64,000 nt of DNA, from positions 241,009-305,008 of the forward strand of contig NZ_DF968078.1 in assembly GCF_001047135.2 (NCBI RefSeq), in the 5' to 3' direction. Below are positions 9,168-19,900 of this stretch, one piece after another. A model generated the notes under the pieces. The model made no database searches and was not told the origin of the DNA. It worked only from the letters and a program-made list of their open reading frames with translations. This DNA is from Fructobacillus tropaeoli. Lineage in GTDB: Bacteria; Bacillota; Bacilli; Lactobacillales; Lactobacillaceae. Position numbers and translations under genes: made by a program. Numbering within the stretch: position 1 is the stretch's first letter; each line of letters opens with the position of its first letter.

Positions 9168-9896
9168 ATGCTTAGTCGAGAAAAACTACTTAATTTAAAA
9201 GAACAATACATGACCGATCCACAGTCACTAGCCAAAATCGATATGGTGATTCAAACTCTTGCTGCCCTCGATCACCAACAGCTACCACTTCACCGTCTCC
9301 CCAACCTACTAGAAGATGTCAAATCCTTAAGTCGCCATCCAGAACGACTCCTCCTCGATGCTGCATTAGCAGAGCTAAGAGAAACACTGATTGTCAACTA
9401 CGGGCTCTGGTTTTTACCAAACACAGATTGGGTCAAGGATTTAGCCCGCTTCGCCGGCCCCAGACCGATTGTTGAGCTAATGGCCGGTAATGCCGCACTA
9501 TCCGCTGCACTAGAAGCACAAGGACATGTTGTGAAAGCCGTCGATAACCTTGATTGGAGTGGACAAGATAATGAACGTCCTGTCCCCTGGACAACCGTTA
9601 GCAAACAAGCTGCCCTTACGGCTGTAAAAGAGAGCTTACGCAAAGCCGATGATCCAAATTCTCAACCAATTTTTGTGATGGCTTGGGCACCAGATACTAG
9701 CGACGATGACTGGCAAATTTTACAATACCTTCGGAGCCAATCCCAACCTTTTCACTTAATTGTCATTGGTGAAAAAAATGGTGCCACCAATTCAAAGCAA
9801 TTCTGGCAGGAGGCTGATTTGGAATTGAATGATGTTTTAAATCAGCATTACCGAGCCTTTGACATGATTCAAGATGCCGTTTATCTGGTGCATTGA
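9168..9896 (+). CDS. SAM-dependent methyltransferase-like protein
   Basis: 242 residues. A Rossmann motif I-like segment VELMAGNAALSAALEAQGH (about residues 102-120) followed by an acidic AVDN at the end of beta-2 suggests SAM binding. The rest has no recognised substrate domain; a helical N-terminus of about 90 residues precedes it. Family members annotated this way occur in lactobacilli without a known substrate. It is the only plus-strand gene in the first 34 kb, convergent with cls and separated from it by a strong bidirectional terminator. The ribosome site is weak (AAGGGCTC), so the start is moderately certain. Confidence 0.6.
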   Translation: MLSREKLLNLKEQYMTDPQSLAKIDMVIQTLAALDHQQLPLHRLPNLLEDVKSLSRHPERLLLDAALAELRETLIVNYGLWFLPNTDWVKDLARFAGPRPIVELMAGNAALSAALEAQGHVVKAVDNLDWSGQDNERPVPWTTVSKQAALTAVKESLRKADDPNSQPIFVMAWAPDTSDDDWQILQYLRSQSQPFHLIVIGEKNGATNSKQFWQEADLELNDVLNQHYRAFDMIQDAVYLVH

Positions 9897-9930
9897 TAGT
9901 CAAGCAAGATAAAGTTTGATTGATTCTAAC

Positions 9931-9960
9931 AAAAAAAGAAGGCTCTCGCCTTCTTTTTTT
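9931..9960. terminator. Bidirectional terminator
   Basis: Near-perfect hairpin: seven A's, GAAGGC, loop TCTC, GCCTTC, seven T's. It serves both the convergent methyltransferase-like gene and cls. Confidence 0.95.
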
Positions 9961-9994
9961 ATTGACCTAATTTTAGAGACGGCCAATCTGATTT

Positions 9995-11467
9995 TTATAA
10001 AATTGGTGCTAGTAACCTAGCGACATACTGTTTAAAGACCAGCCAACGGCCCTGTTGGGCAAAGCTAGTCACCGTCTGCTCACTGGAAACAGTTAAATCC
10101 TGCTTAAAAACATGGGCAAGATGATGAGCTAAGTCAGAATCGTATAGAAAGGCATTCACTTCAAAATTTAGCTTAAAAGAGCGAAAATCCAAATTAGCCG
10201 AACCAACAGAAGCCAAATGATCATCGACTACCATCGTCTTGGCGTGCAAGAAACCATTTTGATAATAATAAATCTTAATTCCATACTTGGCTAACTGCGC
10301 AGCGTAATACTGAGTGGCTCGATAGACAAAGGCATGGTCAGGCATGCAAGGCACCATAATCCGAACATCAACGCCCGAATTAGCGGCAATTCGCAAAGCA
10401 TCAAAAGTTGAATCATCCGGAATTAAATAGGGCGTTTGAATCCAACAGCGCTTTTTGGCCAATTGAATTAAGCGGATATAGCCCATCTTAATCTGTTCGT
10501 CATCCGTTTCAGGACCAGAAGTAACAATCTGTAAATTCGATTTACCCTGCAACGCCAATTGCAATGGTGGAAAGTAACGGTCTGACGTCACCGCCATCGG
10601 TCTCTTGGGTTCAGAAGCGTTCCAATCCAACAGAAAATGAGCTTGAAGTGAGTAGACGCCAGAACCCGTCATTCGCAAGTGCGTATCGCGCCAATGACCA
10701 AATTTCTTATCCCGGCCAAGGTACTGGTCGCCAATATTAAAACCACCAACATAGCCAATTTGACCATCAATCACCACGATTTTACGGTGATCACGGAAGT
10801 TTAACTGAAAATCAACCAGCGTCAGTCGCCGCTTCAAGAATGGCGTAGCGTAACCGCCAGCATCTCGTAACGGTGCAAAGAACCGCTTGGTTGTTCCAAA
10901 GGAACCCAAGGCATCGTAAATGACGTGCACCTCAACGCCTGCTTGAGCCCGCTCGACTAAAATGTCTCTGATTTCATGTCCCAACTGATCACTATAAAAA
11001 GTATAAAACTCAAGATTAATACTTTCCTGTGCTTGCTTCAGATCCTCTTTTAAGCGGCCAAAAAAATCCACACCCGAAGTAAAGACTTTAACCTGATTTT
11101 TTGTTGCCAAGGACGTCTGGTTAATATTTTGAAACAGCGTGACCAAAGAACGAGCCTGAACTAAGGAAGCTTGCGTTTCGTTCACACGTGTCACAAGTCC
11201 TTCCCTTTTACCGCGTTCATCAGCTTCTTGAATCAAATCGGCGATTTTCTCATTCATCGCCGAAGTATCTTGCCCTTGATAGGCAAAAAGTCGGCGCTGT
11301 GACAGCTTCCGACCCGCAAAAGAGTAAATAATAAAACCAAGGACTGGAATTAAAATCAGCACTAAGATCCACGCCCAAGTAGCGGCGATATCTCGTGGCT
11401 CACGAAAAACCGTGATAACGGCCACGGTTGTGTTAATAATTAAAAGTACTACTAGTGTTGTTAGCAT
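9995..11467 (-). CDS. cls: Cardiolipin synthase
   Basis: 490 residues, typical for bacterial Cls. Condenses two phosphatidylglycerols into cardiolipin and glycerol at the membrane. Two N-terminal membrane helices (about residues 1-20 and 28-50) precede two phospholipase-D domains, each with its HKD motif: HRKIVVID near 227 and HAKTMVVDD near 405, each followed by a G(F/S)(A/N)N-type turn. The apt gene lies 55 bp upstream on the same strand. Transcription ends at the bidirectional hairpin at 9931-9960. Confidence 0.94.
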   Translation of the reverse strand: MLTTLVVLLIINTTVAVITVFREPRDIAATWAWILVLILIPVLGFIIYSFAGRKLSQRRLFAYQGQDTSAMNEKIADLIQEADERGKREGLVTRVNETQASLVQARSLVTLFQNINQTSLATKNQVKVFTSGVDFFGRLKEDLKQAQESINLEFYTFYSDQLGHEIRDILVERAQAGVEVHVIYDALGSFGTTKRFFAPLRDAGGYATPFLKRRLTLVDFQLNFRDHRKIVVIDGQIGYVGGFNIGDQYLGRDKKFGHWRDTHLRMTGSGVYSLQAHFLLDWNASEPKRPMAVTSDRYFPPLQLALQGKSNLQIVTSGPETDDEQIKMGYIRLIQLAKKRCWIQTPYLIPDDSTFDALRIAANSGVDVRIMVPCMPDHAFVYRATQYYAAQLAKYGIKIYYYQNGFLHAKTMVVDDHLASVGSANLDFRSFKLNFEVNAFLYDSDLAHHLAHVFKQDLTVSSEQTVTSFAQQGRWLVFKQYVARLLAPIL

Positions 11468-11522
11468 CTGCTTCCCTTTATTTCACCCTGTGAAAGTCCG
11501 GTTTTGTACCAGGTGCTAGTCC

Positions 11523-12056
11523 TTAGTATTCCATCAAAGCAACAAACGGTACTTCGCCGGCTTCCATAATCTTCTCTCGACCGTGGAGGTCCTCTAATTC
11601 AATAATAAAGGCTACTCCGGCCACCACGCCACCTAATTCTTCCACAATCTTGCGGGTAGCATTGATGGTGCCACCAGTTGCCAAAAGGTCATCGACAATC
11701 AAGACCCGTTGACCAGGTTGAATGGCATCCTCATGAATTTCCAACTCATTGACACCGCCATACTCCAATGTGTAAGAAGCTGAAACAGCCTTACGGGGTA
11801 ACTTACCAGACTTACGCGCTGGCACAAAACCAATGCCCATGGCATAGGCTAATGGCGAACCAACAATGAAGCCACGTGATTCTGGCCCAGCAATCAAGTC
11901 GACATCTAAGTCTTTGGCAAAGTCAACGATTTGGTCAATCGCTTGCTTATAGGCTGGCCCATCCCCCATCAATGGTGAGATATCACGGAAAGAAACACCA
12001 GGTTCTGGATAATCTTCCACTGTGGCAACATAATCATGTAAATCAATTTTACTCAT
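11523..12056 (-). CDS. apt: Adenine phosphoribosyltransferase
   Basis: 177 residues. Salvages adenine to AMP using PRPP. The PRPP loop [13 protein letters not shown] lies near residues 115-127, the flexible loop [11 protein letters not shown] near 82-92 and the PESRGFI motif near 60. Lies 24 bp after recJ, as in many Firmicutes, and probably shares its transcript. TTGAGGAAATAAAA precedes the ATG. Confidence 0.96.
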   Translation of the reverse strand: MSKIDLHDYVATVEDYPEPGVSFRDISPLMGDGPAYKQAIDQIVDFAKDLDVDLIAGPESRGFIVGSPLAYAMGIGFVPARKSGKLPRKAVSASYTLEYGGVNELEIHEDAIQPGQRVLIVDDLLATGGTINATRKIVEELGGVVAGVAFIIELEDLHGREKIMEAGEVPFVALMEY

Positions 12057-12080
12057 TTTTATTTCCTCAAGCCGGGTTCA

Positions 12081-14171
12081 TTAACCGGCAAAATACCGCT
12101 GGTATGTGACAGAGTTTGCCAAGGGCTTTTTACTGGTACTTGGTAAACACAAAATGGTCCCTGCATTCATTTTAACAAAACCGAGGTCCAAAAAGACCTG
12201 AATCATTAATTTAAATTGCTTTTCTTGCATTGAAAGTTCGGATAATACAGCTTCCAAATGCCCGATAATGTCCAAATTTTGGTGTCCATACAAATATTTA
12301 TATAATCTGGCAAAGTCTTGGCTACTCGTTTGACCGATTGCCTGCGCCAATGTTGTGGATGAATTTTTAACCGCAGCTTGTGCAGTCTGTGCCGTTTGGA
12401 CCACTTGCTTTTTAACCTGACGAACGACTGGCTCCATTGACGTAGGCTGATTTTGCTCTACTTCGACAAAGGACAAATCTTCCAGCATTAATTGCAGCCT
12501 AGTTTTGCCGGCAAAGGTGTTCACCCCAACCTTACCTGCTAGTGTCGCCTGCGTTTTTTCTTGGGCTTCTTTTACCAAATCAGGTTGGTTAAAGGCCAAG
12601 GCCTCGACAAAGCCCCGCCCGCCACGAATATTAAGCTTTAGGTGCTGATTCAGCGCCCCCATCGATTGAACCGATTCTAGTGGCACATCCTCAACAGCAA
12701 TGACCGGCTGTGGGTTGCCCTGGCCAAATGGTTCCAACAAGGCTAATTGCTGGTAAAAATCAGGCGTCAAAATCCGTGGCTGCACAACCAAGTTAACGGC
12801 CAACTTTTGATCGGCAAATTGCAGGTTAGCCCCATCTTGTTGAACCAATTTTTGGACCACCACCAATTCATCCGGTGTCATACTGACCCCTAAGGCGCCG
12901 GCATGACCACCAAAGCTAGTGAAATGGTCAGCATAGGCCTGCAAGAAGGCGTGCAAATCAAAGTCCCCAAAGGACCGGCCAGATCCCTTATAGACACCAT
13001 CAACAAGCGAAAGAACCACCACGGGCTTTTTCACCAATTCGGTCAAGCGGGCAGCAACAATGCCAAGAATACCTTGGTGCCAATCTTGACCCGCAATCAG
13101 TAAGATGTTAGTCTCCTGATTTTTTGAGTCTAATGCTTGCTCTTTTGCCTCGTCAAAAACGGTGTCCACTAAGGTCCGACGCTCATCGTTGAGCTGTTCC
13201 ACTTCCTTAGCAATCGCCTTGGCCCGGTCTAGGTCCTTCGTTAACAAGAGTTCTAAGCCTAGCTGACCATCAGCCAGCCGACCAATTGCATTTAACCGCG
13301 GCGCAATTTTAAAACCGATTGTCTCGGCCAAAACTGCTTGACCCTTGGCATGCTTGGCGCTCTTTAACAGGGCTGCCAAACCAGGTCTGGGATTTTCCTC
13401 AATCTGTTTGAGACCCCAGGTCACAAAGGCCCGGTTTTCATCGGTCAAAGAAACCACATCGGCCACTGCCCCCATGGCAACCAAGTCCAAAAATTCCACT
13501 GGTAAATCTTCCAATGATTCGGCCGGTTGTCCATCGGCTAAGATTGCCTGAGCAACCTTAAAAGCAACCCCCGCTCCTGATAAATCAGAAAAAGGATAGC
13601 TTCCCTCTGGATGGCGTGGGTGGATGATGGCATAAGCATCGGGCAGAGTCTCCGGTAAAGCATGGTGGTCAGTTACAACCACGTCAACGCCAGCACCTTG
13701 CGCCCAAGCAATCGCTTCATGGCCACTGACACCGTTATCAACGGTGATAATCAAACTGGCACCGGTTTCTTCAACTAAGCGTTGGTAAGTCGTTAAATTG
13801 GGTCCATAACCGTCTTCAAAGCGGTTTGGAATATAGGGCGTCACCTCGGCACCAAGCGAGGTCAGCGTTTCCACCATAATCGCGGTACTCGTGATACCGT
13901 CGACATCATAGTCACCGTAAACCAAAATTGGTTCGGCAGTAAACACCGCTTCTTGAATCCGATCTACTGCCTTTTCCATATCGAAAAATTCGCTTGGATC
14001 ATGAATACTTTGAAAATCAGGATGCAAAAAGGCCTGCGCCTCTTTCACATCCTTGATGCCGTTTTGCACCAAAAAACCTGCTGTAACTGGATTTAAATGT
14101 AATTGTTCCTGTAACCGTTGGCTACTCATTTGATCTGGTTGATCTAACAACCGCCAATTACTTGGTACCAT
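12081..14171 (-). CDS. recJ: Single-stranded-DNA exonuclease RecJ
   Basis: About 696 residues from the ATG at 14171, chosen because AAGGAG lies 5 bases before it; an upstream in-frame ATG at 14198 would extend into rnz without such a site. 5'-3' exonuclease acting in recombination and mismatch and base-excision repair. DHH-family motifs are clear: [13 protein letters not shown] near residue 85, TVDNGVSG near 145, and DHHALPE near 165. DHHA1 and OB-fold regions follow, plus a Firmicutes-type C-terminal extension of about 130 residues. Overlaps rnz by 14 bases, hence coupled. Confidence 0.94.
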   Translation of the reverse strand: MVPSNWRLLDQPDQMSSQRLQEQLHLNPVTAGFLVQNGIKDVKEAQAFLHPDFQSIHDPSEFFDMEKAVDRIQEAVFTAEPILVYGDYDVDGITSTAIMVETLTSLGAEVTPYIPNRFEDGYGPNLTTYQRLVEETGASLIITVDNGVSGHEAIAWAQGAGVDVVVTDHHALPETLPDAYAIIHPRHPEGSYPFSDLSGAGVAFKVAQAILADGQPAESLEDLPVEFLDLVAMGAVADVVSLTDENRAFVTWGLKQIEENPRPGLAALLKSAKHAKGQAVLAETIGFKIAPRLNAIGRLADGQLGLELLLTKDLDRAKAIAKEVEQLNDERRTLVDTVFDEAKEQALDSKNQETNILLIAGQDWHQGILGIVAARLTELVKKPVVVLSLVDGVYKGSGRSFGDFDLHAFLQAYADHFTSFGGHAGALGVSMTPDELVVVQKLVQQDGANLQFADQKLAVNLVVQPRILTPDFYQQLALLEPFGQGNPQPVIAVEDVPLESVQSMGALNQHLKLNIRGGRGFVEALAFNQPDLVKEAQEKTQATLAGKVGVNTFAGKTRLQLMLEDLSFVEVEQNQPTSMEPVVRQVKKQVVQTAQTAQAAVKNSSTTLAQAIGQTSSQDFARLYKYLYGHQNLDIIGHLEAVLSELSMQEKQFKLMIQVFLDLGFVKMNAGTILCLPSTSKKPLANSVTYQRYFAG

Positions 14172-15114
14172 GCTGCTCCTTCTTGAATGGGACATCAACT
14201 ACGTCGAAGTCACGGGCAACATAGGTATTTGGGAACAAATGCTTCACATCACTAATGAACTTCTTTAATAATGGGCCAATGTAGCGAGCAGAAATGTGGA
14301 CCAAGACTAATTTGCCAACATGACTGTCCAGTGCTAAGTGAGCCGCATCACGGGAGGTTGAATGTCCATGTGCCCGTGCTAATTTACTTTCTTCCTTACT
14401 TTGACCGTAGGTCGATTCGTGGACCAAAACGTCTGCGCCTTGCGCCAAAATCTTTGCTTGGTCGTTTGGAAGGGTGTCCAAAATAAAGGTAACAACCCGT
14501 CCTGGCTGAGCTGGGCCAAGGTAATCTTGACCATTAACCACGCGACCGTCATCAAGGGTGACGGTTTCTCCGGCCTTCAAGCGGCCATAGACGGGACCTG
14601 CTGGAATTTGATCAGCCTTCACCTTATCAATCAGTAATTCACCTGGATGAGCCTTTTCTTCGACCCGAAAGCCCCAGGCTTCAATCCGATGCTTTAGAGG
14701 AGCCGCTACCACGCGGAAGGTCTCATCTTCAAAGATTGTCCCAACCTCAATTTCCACATAGTGGACCGGGTAAGACAAGTGCGTGTCTGAAACCCGCAAA
14801 GCCGTTTGCACAAATGACTTCAAGCCCTTAGGGCCATAAATCGTCAATGGTTCACTTTTATCAGCGCCCTGGAAAGACCGCGAGGACAATAAACCAGGCA
14901 AACCAAAAATATGGTCGCCATGCAAATGGGAAATAAAAATTTTTTCAATCTTCCGTGGGCGAATCGTGGTTTGCAAAATCTGGTGCTGGGTCGCTTCCCC
15001 AACATCAAAAAGCCAGACAGCATTGCGCTCATCAAGCAGCTTCAAAGCAATGCTGGCCACGTTGCGAAATTTAGATGGTTGGCCCGAGCCGGTTCCTAAA
15101 AATTCTAGTTCCAT
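14158..15114 (-). CDS. rnz: Ribonuclease Z
   Basis: 318 residues, normal for RNase Z. Matures tRNA 3' ends lacking an encoded CCA. The metallo-beta-lactamase zinc motif [15 protein letters not shown] is near residues 61-75. Further His/Asp ligands are seen in [16 protein letters not shown] and [10 protein letters not shown]. Upstream neighbour is trmD (51-bp gap), downstream recJ (14-base overlap). This places tRNA processing and repair genes in one transcription unit. Confidence 0.95.
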   Translation of the reverse strand: MELEFLGTGSGQPSKFRNVASIALKLLDERNAVWLFDVGEATQHQILQTTIRPRKIEKIFISHLHGDHIFGLPGLLSSRSFQGADKSEPLTIYGPKGLKSFVQTALRVSDTHLSYPVHYVEIEVGTIFEDETFRVVAAPLKHRIEAWGFRVEEKAHPGELLIDKVKADQIPAGPVYGRLKAGETVTLDDGRVVNGQDYLGPAQPGRVVTFILDTLPNDQAKILAQGADVLVHESTYGQSKEESKLARAHGHSTSRDAAHLALDSHVGKLVLVHISARYIGPLLKKFISDVKHLFPNTYVARDFDVVDVPFKKEQHGTK

Positions 15115-15165
15115 CGGTCTTATCCTTTATTCTCTCTTCGATCTACCGATGTTTACTAGTACAAA

Positions 15166-15909
15166 TTAATCGTCTGCTAATTCACTCTTAATATCATCCA
15201 ATAGGTCGCGTTCTTCATTTGTAAATACCCGATTTTCTAATAAATCAGGTCGACGCAAGTACGTCTTTTTTAACGCTTCTTTTAACCGCCATTCAGCGAT
15301 TTTACCGTGGTTTCCAGAAGTTAAGACTTCTGGCACGGTTAGGCCACGAAAGTCTGCTGGTCGCGTGTATTGTGGGTATTCCAGCAAGCCATCAGCAAAG
15401 GAATCACCTTCTGCCGATTCAGCATTGCCCAAAACATGAGGCAAAAAGCGAACCGTTGCATCAATCATAACCATCGAGGCCAGCTCTCCACCAGTTAAAA
15501 CATAATCACCCAGTGAAAGTTCTTCGTCTACTAAGGTCTTAATCCGCTCATCATAGCCCTCATAATGACCGGCAATAAAAGTCAGATGGTCATAGTTTGC
15601 CAATCGTTTTGCGTCCGTGTGGTCAAACTTCTTACCAGCCGGATCTAACAAGATGACATGCCCCGCACTTTTTTCAGGGCTATTTTCCTTGACAGCCTCT
15701 AAGGCATCAAAAATCGGTTGGGGCGTGAGCAACATGCCAGCCCCACCACCGAAGGGATAGTCATCAACATTGTTATGCTTGTTGGTTGTGTAGTCACGAA
15801 AATCAGTCACGGCAAAGTCAAGGTCACCACGATCAATCGCTTTACCGATAATTGACTGACGCATTGGTGCAAACATGTCTGGAAAAAGGCTTAAAACATC
15901 AATCTTCAT
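15166..15909 (-). CDS. trmD: tRNA (guanine-N1)-methyltransferase
   Basis: 247 residues from the ATG giving [10 protein letters not shown], the family's standard start; an in-frame ATG nine codons earlier lies inside rimM. Makes m1G37 in tRNA, preventing +1 frameshifts. The SPOUT trefoil-knot SAM site is visible as [10 protein letters not shown] and [12 protein letters not shown] near residues 110-145. Overlaps the end of rimM by 11 bases, so the two should be coupled. rplS, its usual downstream partner, is absent. Confidence 0.96.
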   Translation of the reverse strand: MKIDVLSLFPDMFAPMRQSIIGKAIDRGDLDFAVTDFRDYTTNKHNNVDDYPFGGGAGMLLTPQPIFDALEAVKENSPEKSAGHVILLDPAGKKFDHTDAKRLANYDHLTFIAGHYEGYDERIKTLVDEELSLGDYVLTGGELASMVMIDATVRFLPHVLGNAESAEGDSFADGLLEYPQYTRPADFRGLTVPEVLTSGNHGKIAEWRLKEALKKTYLRRPDLLENRVFTNEERDLLDDIKSELADD

Positions 15910-16426
15910 CGTCAAATAGCCCTTCCAAGACATCAATGGTAATCACCTTATCAGCCACATTGACCTCTTTTACGACATCATCGATGACTGGAATTAAGCC
16001 ATCTTTGCCCTTGGGACGCTTCATAATCCAAACGTCGTTGGCACCAGTTGTCATAATTTCTTTGATTTCGCCCAAAGTCTGCCCGTCTAAGTCGACAACG
16101 GTGCAGCCAATGATTTCGTTGTAGTAATATTCCCCATCATCAAGGTCATCGCGATCTTCTTCATCAACGAAGACATCCTGACCCTTAAAGATTTCAACCT
16201 GGTTAATATTATCAACACCATCAAAAGTGACCAGCCACATGCCCTTATGAACACGAGCCTTTGCAATCGTTTCCTTGACGTATTGCCCCTTGTCCAAACG
16301 GTAAATCGCTTGCCCCTTTTGAAAGCGGTCATCAGCAAAGTCCGTAATGGCTTTGATTTTCAACTCACCACGAATGCCATGTGTATTGACAATCGTTCCA
16401 ATTTTAAAGTAATTTTTTGTTTCCAT
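15899..16426 (-). CDS. rimM: 16S rRNA processing protein RimM
   Basis: 175 residues. Assists 30S head maturation by binding S19. The N-terminal domain shows [23 protein letters not shown], the PRC-barrel half shows [11 protein letters not shown] and [33 protein letters not shown] box ends only 7 bases before the ATG, so a promoter of its own would give a leaderless or nearly leaderless mRNA. The conventional rpsP-rimM-trmD order is kept, but a terminator-like hairpin separates it from rpsP. Confidence 0.95.
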   Translation of the reverse strand: METKNYFKIGTIVNTHGIRGELKIKAITDFADDRFQKGQAIYRLDKGQYVKETIAKARVHKGMWLVTFDGVDNINQVEIFKGQDVFVDEEDRDDLDDGEYYYNEIIGCTVVDLDGQTLGEIKEIMTTGANDVWIMKRPKGKDGLIPVIDDVVKEVNVADKVITIDVLEGLFDDED

Positions 16427-16433
16427 ACTCTCT

Positions 16434-16439
16434 ATTATA
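16434..16439 (-). promoter_or_regulatory. -10 box of a possible rimM promoter, very close to the start
   Basis: Minus-strand TATAAT with only AGAGAGT between it and the ATG. The -35 candidate at 17-bp spacing is a weak TTTTTG. Transcription would start at or next to the start codon. Confidence 0.55.
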
Positions 16440-16467
16440 GCTTATCTTAGCTTGTTCAAAAAGAAAA

Positions 16468-16494
16468 AAACTACCAAATGAACTTTGGTAGTTT
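16468..16494 (-). terminator. Terminator after rpsP
   Basis: Minus-strand AAACTACCAAA-GTTCA-TTTGGTAGTTT followed by a T-rich run (TTTTCTTTTTG). It lies between rpsP and rimM and should reduce read-through. Confidence 0.75.
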
Positions 16495-16516
16495 CCACTT
16501 TATAAACCAGTTTGTC

Positions 16517-16975
16517 TTAAACCAATTCCAACAAGTCAGCCTTCTTAGCTGATGCTGGGTAGTCAATACCTTGGGCGTCCAAGTATGCCTTGATTTCGGC
16601 AACCTTGTTCTTAGCCGTTGGCTTTTCAGAAGAAGCAGCTGCTTCTTCCTTAACTGCTGGCTTAGCAGCAGCTGACTTCTTTGCCTTGGCAGGCTTTTCA
16701 GAAGCTGCAGCAGCCTTTTGTTCAGCATACTTAGCCATGATGCCAGCCTTTGACAACAAGTTACGAGCTGTGTCAGATGGTTGTGCACCATTTGCCAACC
16801 AAGCCAAAATCTTAGCTTCGTCCAACTTTACTTCTGCTGGAACAGCGATTGGGTTATAAGTTCCCACTGTTTCGATAAAACGACCATCACGTGGTGAACG
16901 TGAGTCAGCGATAACAACGCGGTAGAATGGACGCTTCTTAGCACCCATCCGCTTCAAGCGAATTTTAACTGCCAT
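16517..16975 (-). CDS. rpsP: 30S ribosomal protein S16 with a C-terminal helical extension
   Basis: 152 residues, against 80-90 in most bacteria. Residues 1-85 are a standard S16 core ([19 protein letters not shown], then the GTYNP turn). Residues 86-119 form an Ala/Lys/Glu-rich linker with two SEKP(A/T)AK-type segments. Residues 120-152 ([20 protein letters not shown] then KKADLLELV) resemble the small HeH/SAP-type helix-extension-helix fold that binds nucleic acid. The core is certain; the domain name for the tail is by pattern only. Strong GGAGG precedes the ATG, and a consensus promoter lies upstream. Confidence 0.95.
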   Translation of the reverse strand: MAVKIRLKRMGAKKRPFYRVVIADSRSPRDGRFIETVGTYNPIAVPAEVKLDEAKILAWLANGAQPSDTARNLLSKAGIMAKYAEQKAAAASEKPAKAKKSAAAKPAVKEEAAASSEKPTAKNKVAEIKAYLDAQGIDYPASAKKADLLELV

Positions 16976-17007
16976 AATGTAATTCCTCCGTATTTCTTTA
17001 CTTGTCT

Positions 17008-17036
17008 ATTATGCCAAATATCAAAAACGATGTCAA
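17008..17036 (-). promoter_or_regulatory. rpsP promoter embedded in the ileS terminator
   Basis: Minus strand TTGACA (17036-17031), exactly 17 bp, then CATAAT (17013-17008). The -35 box is part of the 3' arm of the terminator hairpin at 17023-17060. Confidence 0.85.
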
Positions 17037-17060
17037 GTGTTTTTACTTGACATCGTTTTT
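17023..17060 (-). terminator. Terminator of ileS
   Basis: Perfect 15-bp stem AAAAACGATGTCAAG/CTTGACATCGTTTTT with an 8-base loop, 20 bp after the ileS stop on the minus strand. Confidence 0.92.
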
Positions 17061-17080
17061 TAAAACAAGATAACTGATTT

Positions 17081-19879
17081 TTAAGCTTCAAAGCCTTCTG
17101 CTAAAGCAGCTGGATAATACTTGCGAACCAATGCAGCTTCAGCCTTTGACAATTCTGGGAAGGCCTCATCGGCTCCCAAGTCTTCGTGATAGCGACGGTC
17201 ACGCGGTGACAAACCACCGCGGGCCTTTTCAACTAAAACAGGAACGTCATCAAAGCTTGGCACAGCATCTGTTGCGTCTTCGCGATCCTTCAAGTCCAAT
17301 TGTGAGACCATCAAAATCAAACGCAAGTCTAAGTTCAACTCAGACAAAACGCTCTTCTGATCAGCCGTCAAGTACAACGTCATGGCTGCTTCGGCGTTCT
17401 TACCGACCAAGCCATCCGTTCGAGCGGCTTCGATTGCCTTGTTGGCTGCTGAACGCAATGCAAAGACCGTTTCCCACTTAACCATCATGTCAGCAGTTTC
17501 TGGCAAGTCCTCTACAGTTGGCATGTCTTGCAAGTAAGCGTACTTCGTGTTGGTATGTGGAATATATGACCAGATTTCTTCAGCCGTGTGTGGCAAAACT
17601 GGCAGCATCAACTTCGTTAAGGCCGTCAAAATTTCGTAGAAGACTGATTGCATTGAACGACGCAAAGCAGAATCAGGTGCTTCGACATAAACAACGTCCT
17701 TGGCAACATCCAAATAGAAAGCAGACAAGTCCACGTTAATAAAGTTAATCAAACGTGAATAGATTTCATTGAGACGATAGTTGTCATAACTATCCTTCAA
17801 ATCAGCGACCAAGTTGTTCAACAAGACCGTTGCATATTGGTCATGAGCGGCACGGTCTGCGAAGGCAACCTTATCAGTATCGTAATCAAAGTCAGATGTG
17901 TTGGCCAACAAGAAACGCATGGTATTACGGATTTTGCGGTAAGAATCAGCAACTTGCTTCAAAATTTCATCTGAAACTGGCATATCTTGGGACGTATCAA
18001 CTGAGATAGTCCACAAACGCAAAATTTCAACACCAAACTTGTTACCAACATCCAATGGTGAAATCGTGTTTCCCAATGACTTGGACATCTTGTTACCCTT
18101 ACCATCCAAAGTAAAGCCTTGTGATAGCAAGTTCTTGTAAGGTGCCTGGCCCGTTACTGCCACAGAAGTAATCAATGAAGAGTTAAACCAACCACGGTAC
18201 TGGTCAGAACCTTCCAAATACAAATCAGCAGGGTAATCCAATTGAGGGCGTTGACGCATCACCCCATTCCAAGAAGAACCGGAATCGAACCAAACATCCA
18301 TGATGTCCTCTTCCTTCTTGAATTGGCCGTTTGGTGAATGCTCGTTTGTATAACCTTCTGGCAAGAGGTCCTTGGCTTCACGTTCAAACCAAACGTTTGA
18401 ACCGTGCTTTTCAACCAATTGGGCAACATGTTCAATAATGTCAGCATCCAAAATGGCTGTTCCATCTTCTGCATAGAAGATTGGCAATGGCACGCCCCAA
18501 ACACGTTGACGCGAAATAACCCAATCGCCACGACCGGCAATCATGTTGTGCAAGCGCTTTTGACCCCATGCTGGAAAGAAGTTAACCCCATCAATTTGAT
18601 CCAAAATGTCCTGACGGAAGTTGTCAATTGAAGCAAACCATTGTGGCACAGCTCGCCAAATAATTGGCTTCTTTGTTCGCCAGTCAAATGGGTATGAGTG
18701 GGTAATCTTTTCCTTCGCCAAGAACAACCCGGCATCCGTCAACTTCGTGATAACCGTTCCGGTAACATCATCATAGAACCGACCTTCAAAATCAGGACCC
18801 GCATTCTTGGTCATATTTCCTTTTTCATCAACGGTCACAACAACCTCTAAGCCATATTGCTTTGAAACGTTGTAATCGTCTTCACCAAAGCCAGGAGCCG
18901 TGTGGACCAAACCAGTTCCGGAATCCAAAGTAACGTGGTCCGCATTCATAACCACTTCTTCGGCATCGGCATCCCATGGATGGTAAGCCGTAATCTTATC
19001 CAAGTCTTGGCCCTTATATGAATCCAAGACTTCGTAATTTTCCCAACCAAACTTTGGCGCAACCGTTTCCAGCAATTCCTTAGCCACAACATACTTCTTA
19101 TCTTGACCAGCTGGCTTCACCAAAACATAGTCAAAATCAGGACCTAAGGTAATTCCACGTGAAGCGGTAACCGTAAATGGCGTCGTGGTCCAAACGACCA
19201 AGTAAGTATCACCATCCAAAATACCCTTGCCATCCTTGACACGGTTGGCATAGAACAATGAAGTTGACTTGATGTCATGGTATTCAATTTCGGCTTCCGC
19301 CAAAGCTGATTCAGATGACCATGACCAGTAAACTGGCTTAGCACCCTGGAAGATGTAACCCTTCTTGGCCATCGTACCAAAGACACGCAATTGTGCAGCT
19401 TCGAATTCAGGTTGCAAAGTAATGTATGGGTGATCCCAATCGGCCATAATCCCCAAACGCTTAAAGTCATTGCGTTGCTTATCAACTTGTTCCAGGGCAA
19501 AATCCTTGGCCAAGTTACGCCATTCGCTCTTTGGCATTGACTTCCGGTCGTGACCAGCCTTTGTTAGCTGTTGTTCAATTGGCAAACCGTGCGTATCCCA
19601 TCCAGGAACATAAGGTGCATAATAGCCATTCATGTTCTTGTAACGGACAATAATATCCTTGGTAATCTTGTTCAAAGCGTGACCCAAATGAATGTTTCCA
19701 TTGGCATAGGGAGGGCCATCGTGCAAGTTAAAGTGTGGCTTTTGCTCGTTTTGCGCCAGTCGTTGTTCATAGAGGTTGTCATCGTACCAACCTTGTTGCC
19801 GTTCTGGCTCCGTTGTTGGCAAAGAGCCTCGCATCGGAAATGCTGTTTTTCCTAAATTCAATGTGTCTTTATACTTCAT
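17081..19879 (-). CDS. ileS: Isoleucyl-tRNA synthetase
   Basis: 932 residues, the usual length of the bacterial eukaryote-unlike type. Charges tRNA-Ile. Class I signatures are present: [15 protein letters not shown] (HIGH variant) near residue 57-71 and KMSKS near 603, with the CP1 editing domain between. The C-terminal region, where many IleRS carry a four-Cys zinc ribbon, reads [20 protein letters not shown] and has no cysteine, so the zinc site is absent. Expression is under a T-box leader. It follows divIVA at the end of the division cluster, a classical Gram-positive arrangement. Confidence 0.97.
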   Translation of the reverse strand: MKYKDTLNLGKTAFPMRGSLPTTEPERQQGWYDDNLYEQRLAQNEQKPHFNLHDGPPYANGNIHLGHALNKITKDIIVRYKNMNGYYAPYVPGWDTHGLPIEQQLTKAGHDRKSMPKSEWRNLAKDFALEQVDKQRNDFKRLGIMADWDHPYITLQPEFEAAQLRVFGTMAKKGYIFQGAKPVYWSWSSESALAEAEIEYHDIKSTSLFYANRVKDGKGILDGDTYLVVWTTTPFTVTASRGITLGPDFDYVLVKPAGQDKKYVVAKELLETVAPKFGWENYEVLDSYKGQDLDKITAYHPWDADAEEVVMNADHVTLDSGTGLVHTAPGFGEDDYNVSKQYGLEVVVTVDEKGNMTKNAGPDFEGRFYDDVTGTVITKLTDAGLFLAKEKITHSYPFDWRTKKPIIWRAVPQWFASIDNFRQDILDQIDGVNFFPAWGQKRLHNMIAGRGDWVISRQRVWGVPLPIFYAEDGTAILDADIIEHVAQLVEKHGSNVWFEREAKDLLPEGYTNEHSPNGQFKKEEDIMDVWFDSGSSWNGVMRQRPQLDYPADLYLEGSDQYRGWFNSSLITSVAVTGQAPYKNLLSQGFTLDGKGNKMSKSLGNTISPLDVGNKFGVEILRLWTISVDTSQDMPVSDEILKQVADSYRKIRNTMRFLLANTSDFDYDTDKVAFADRAAHDQYATVLLNNLVADLKDSYDNYRLNEIYSRLINFINVDLSAFYLDVAKDVVYVEAPDSALRRSMQSVFYEILTALTKLMLPVLPHTAEEIWSYIPHTNTKYAYLQDMPTVEDLPETADMMVKWETVFALRSAANKAIEAARTDGLVGKNAEAAMTLYLTADQKSVLSELNLDLRLILMVSQLDLKDREDATDAVPSFDDVPVLVEKARGGLSPRDRRYHEDLGADEAFPELSKAEAALVRKYYPAALAEGFEA

Positions 19880-19900
19880 AAGAGACTCCTTTCAATAAAC

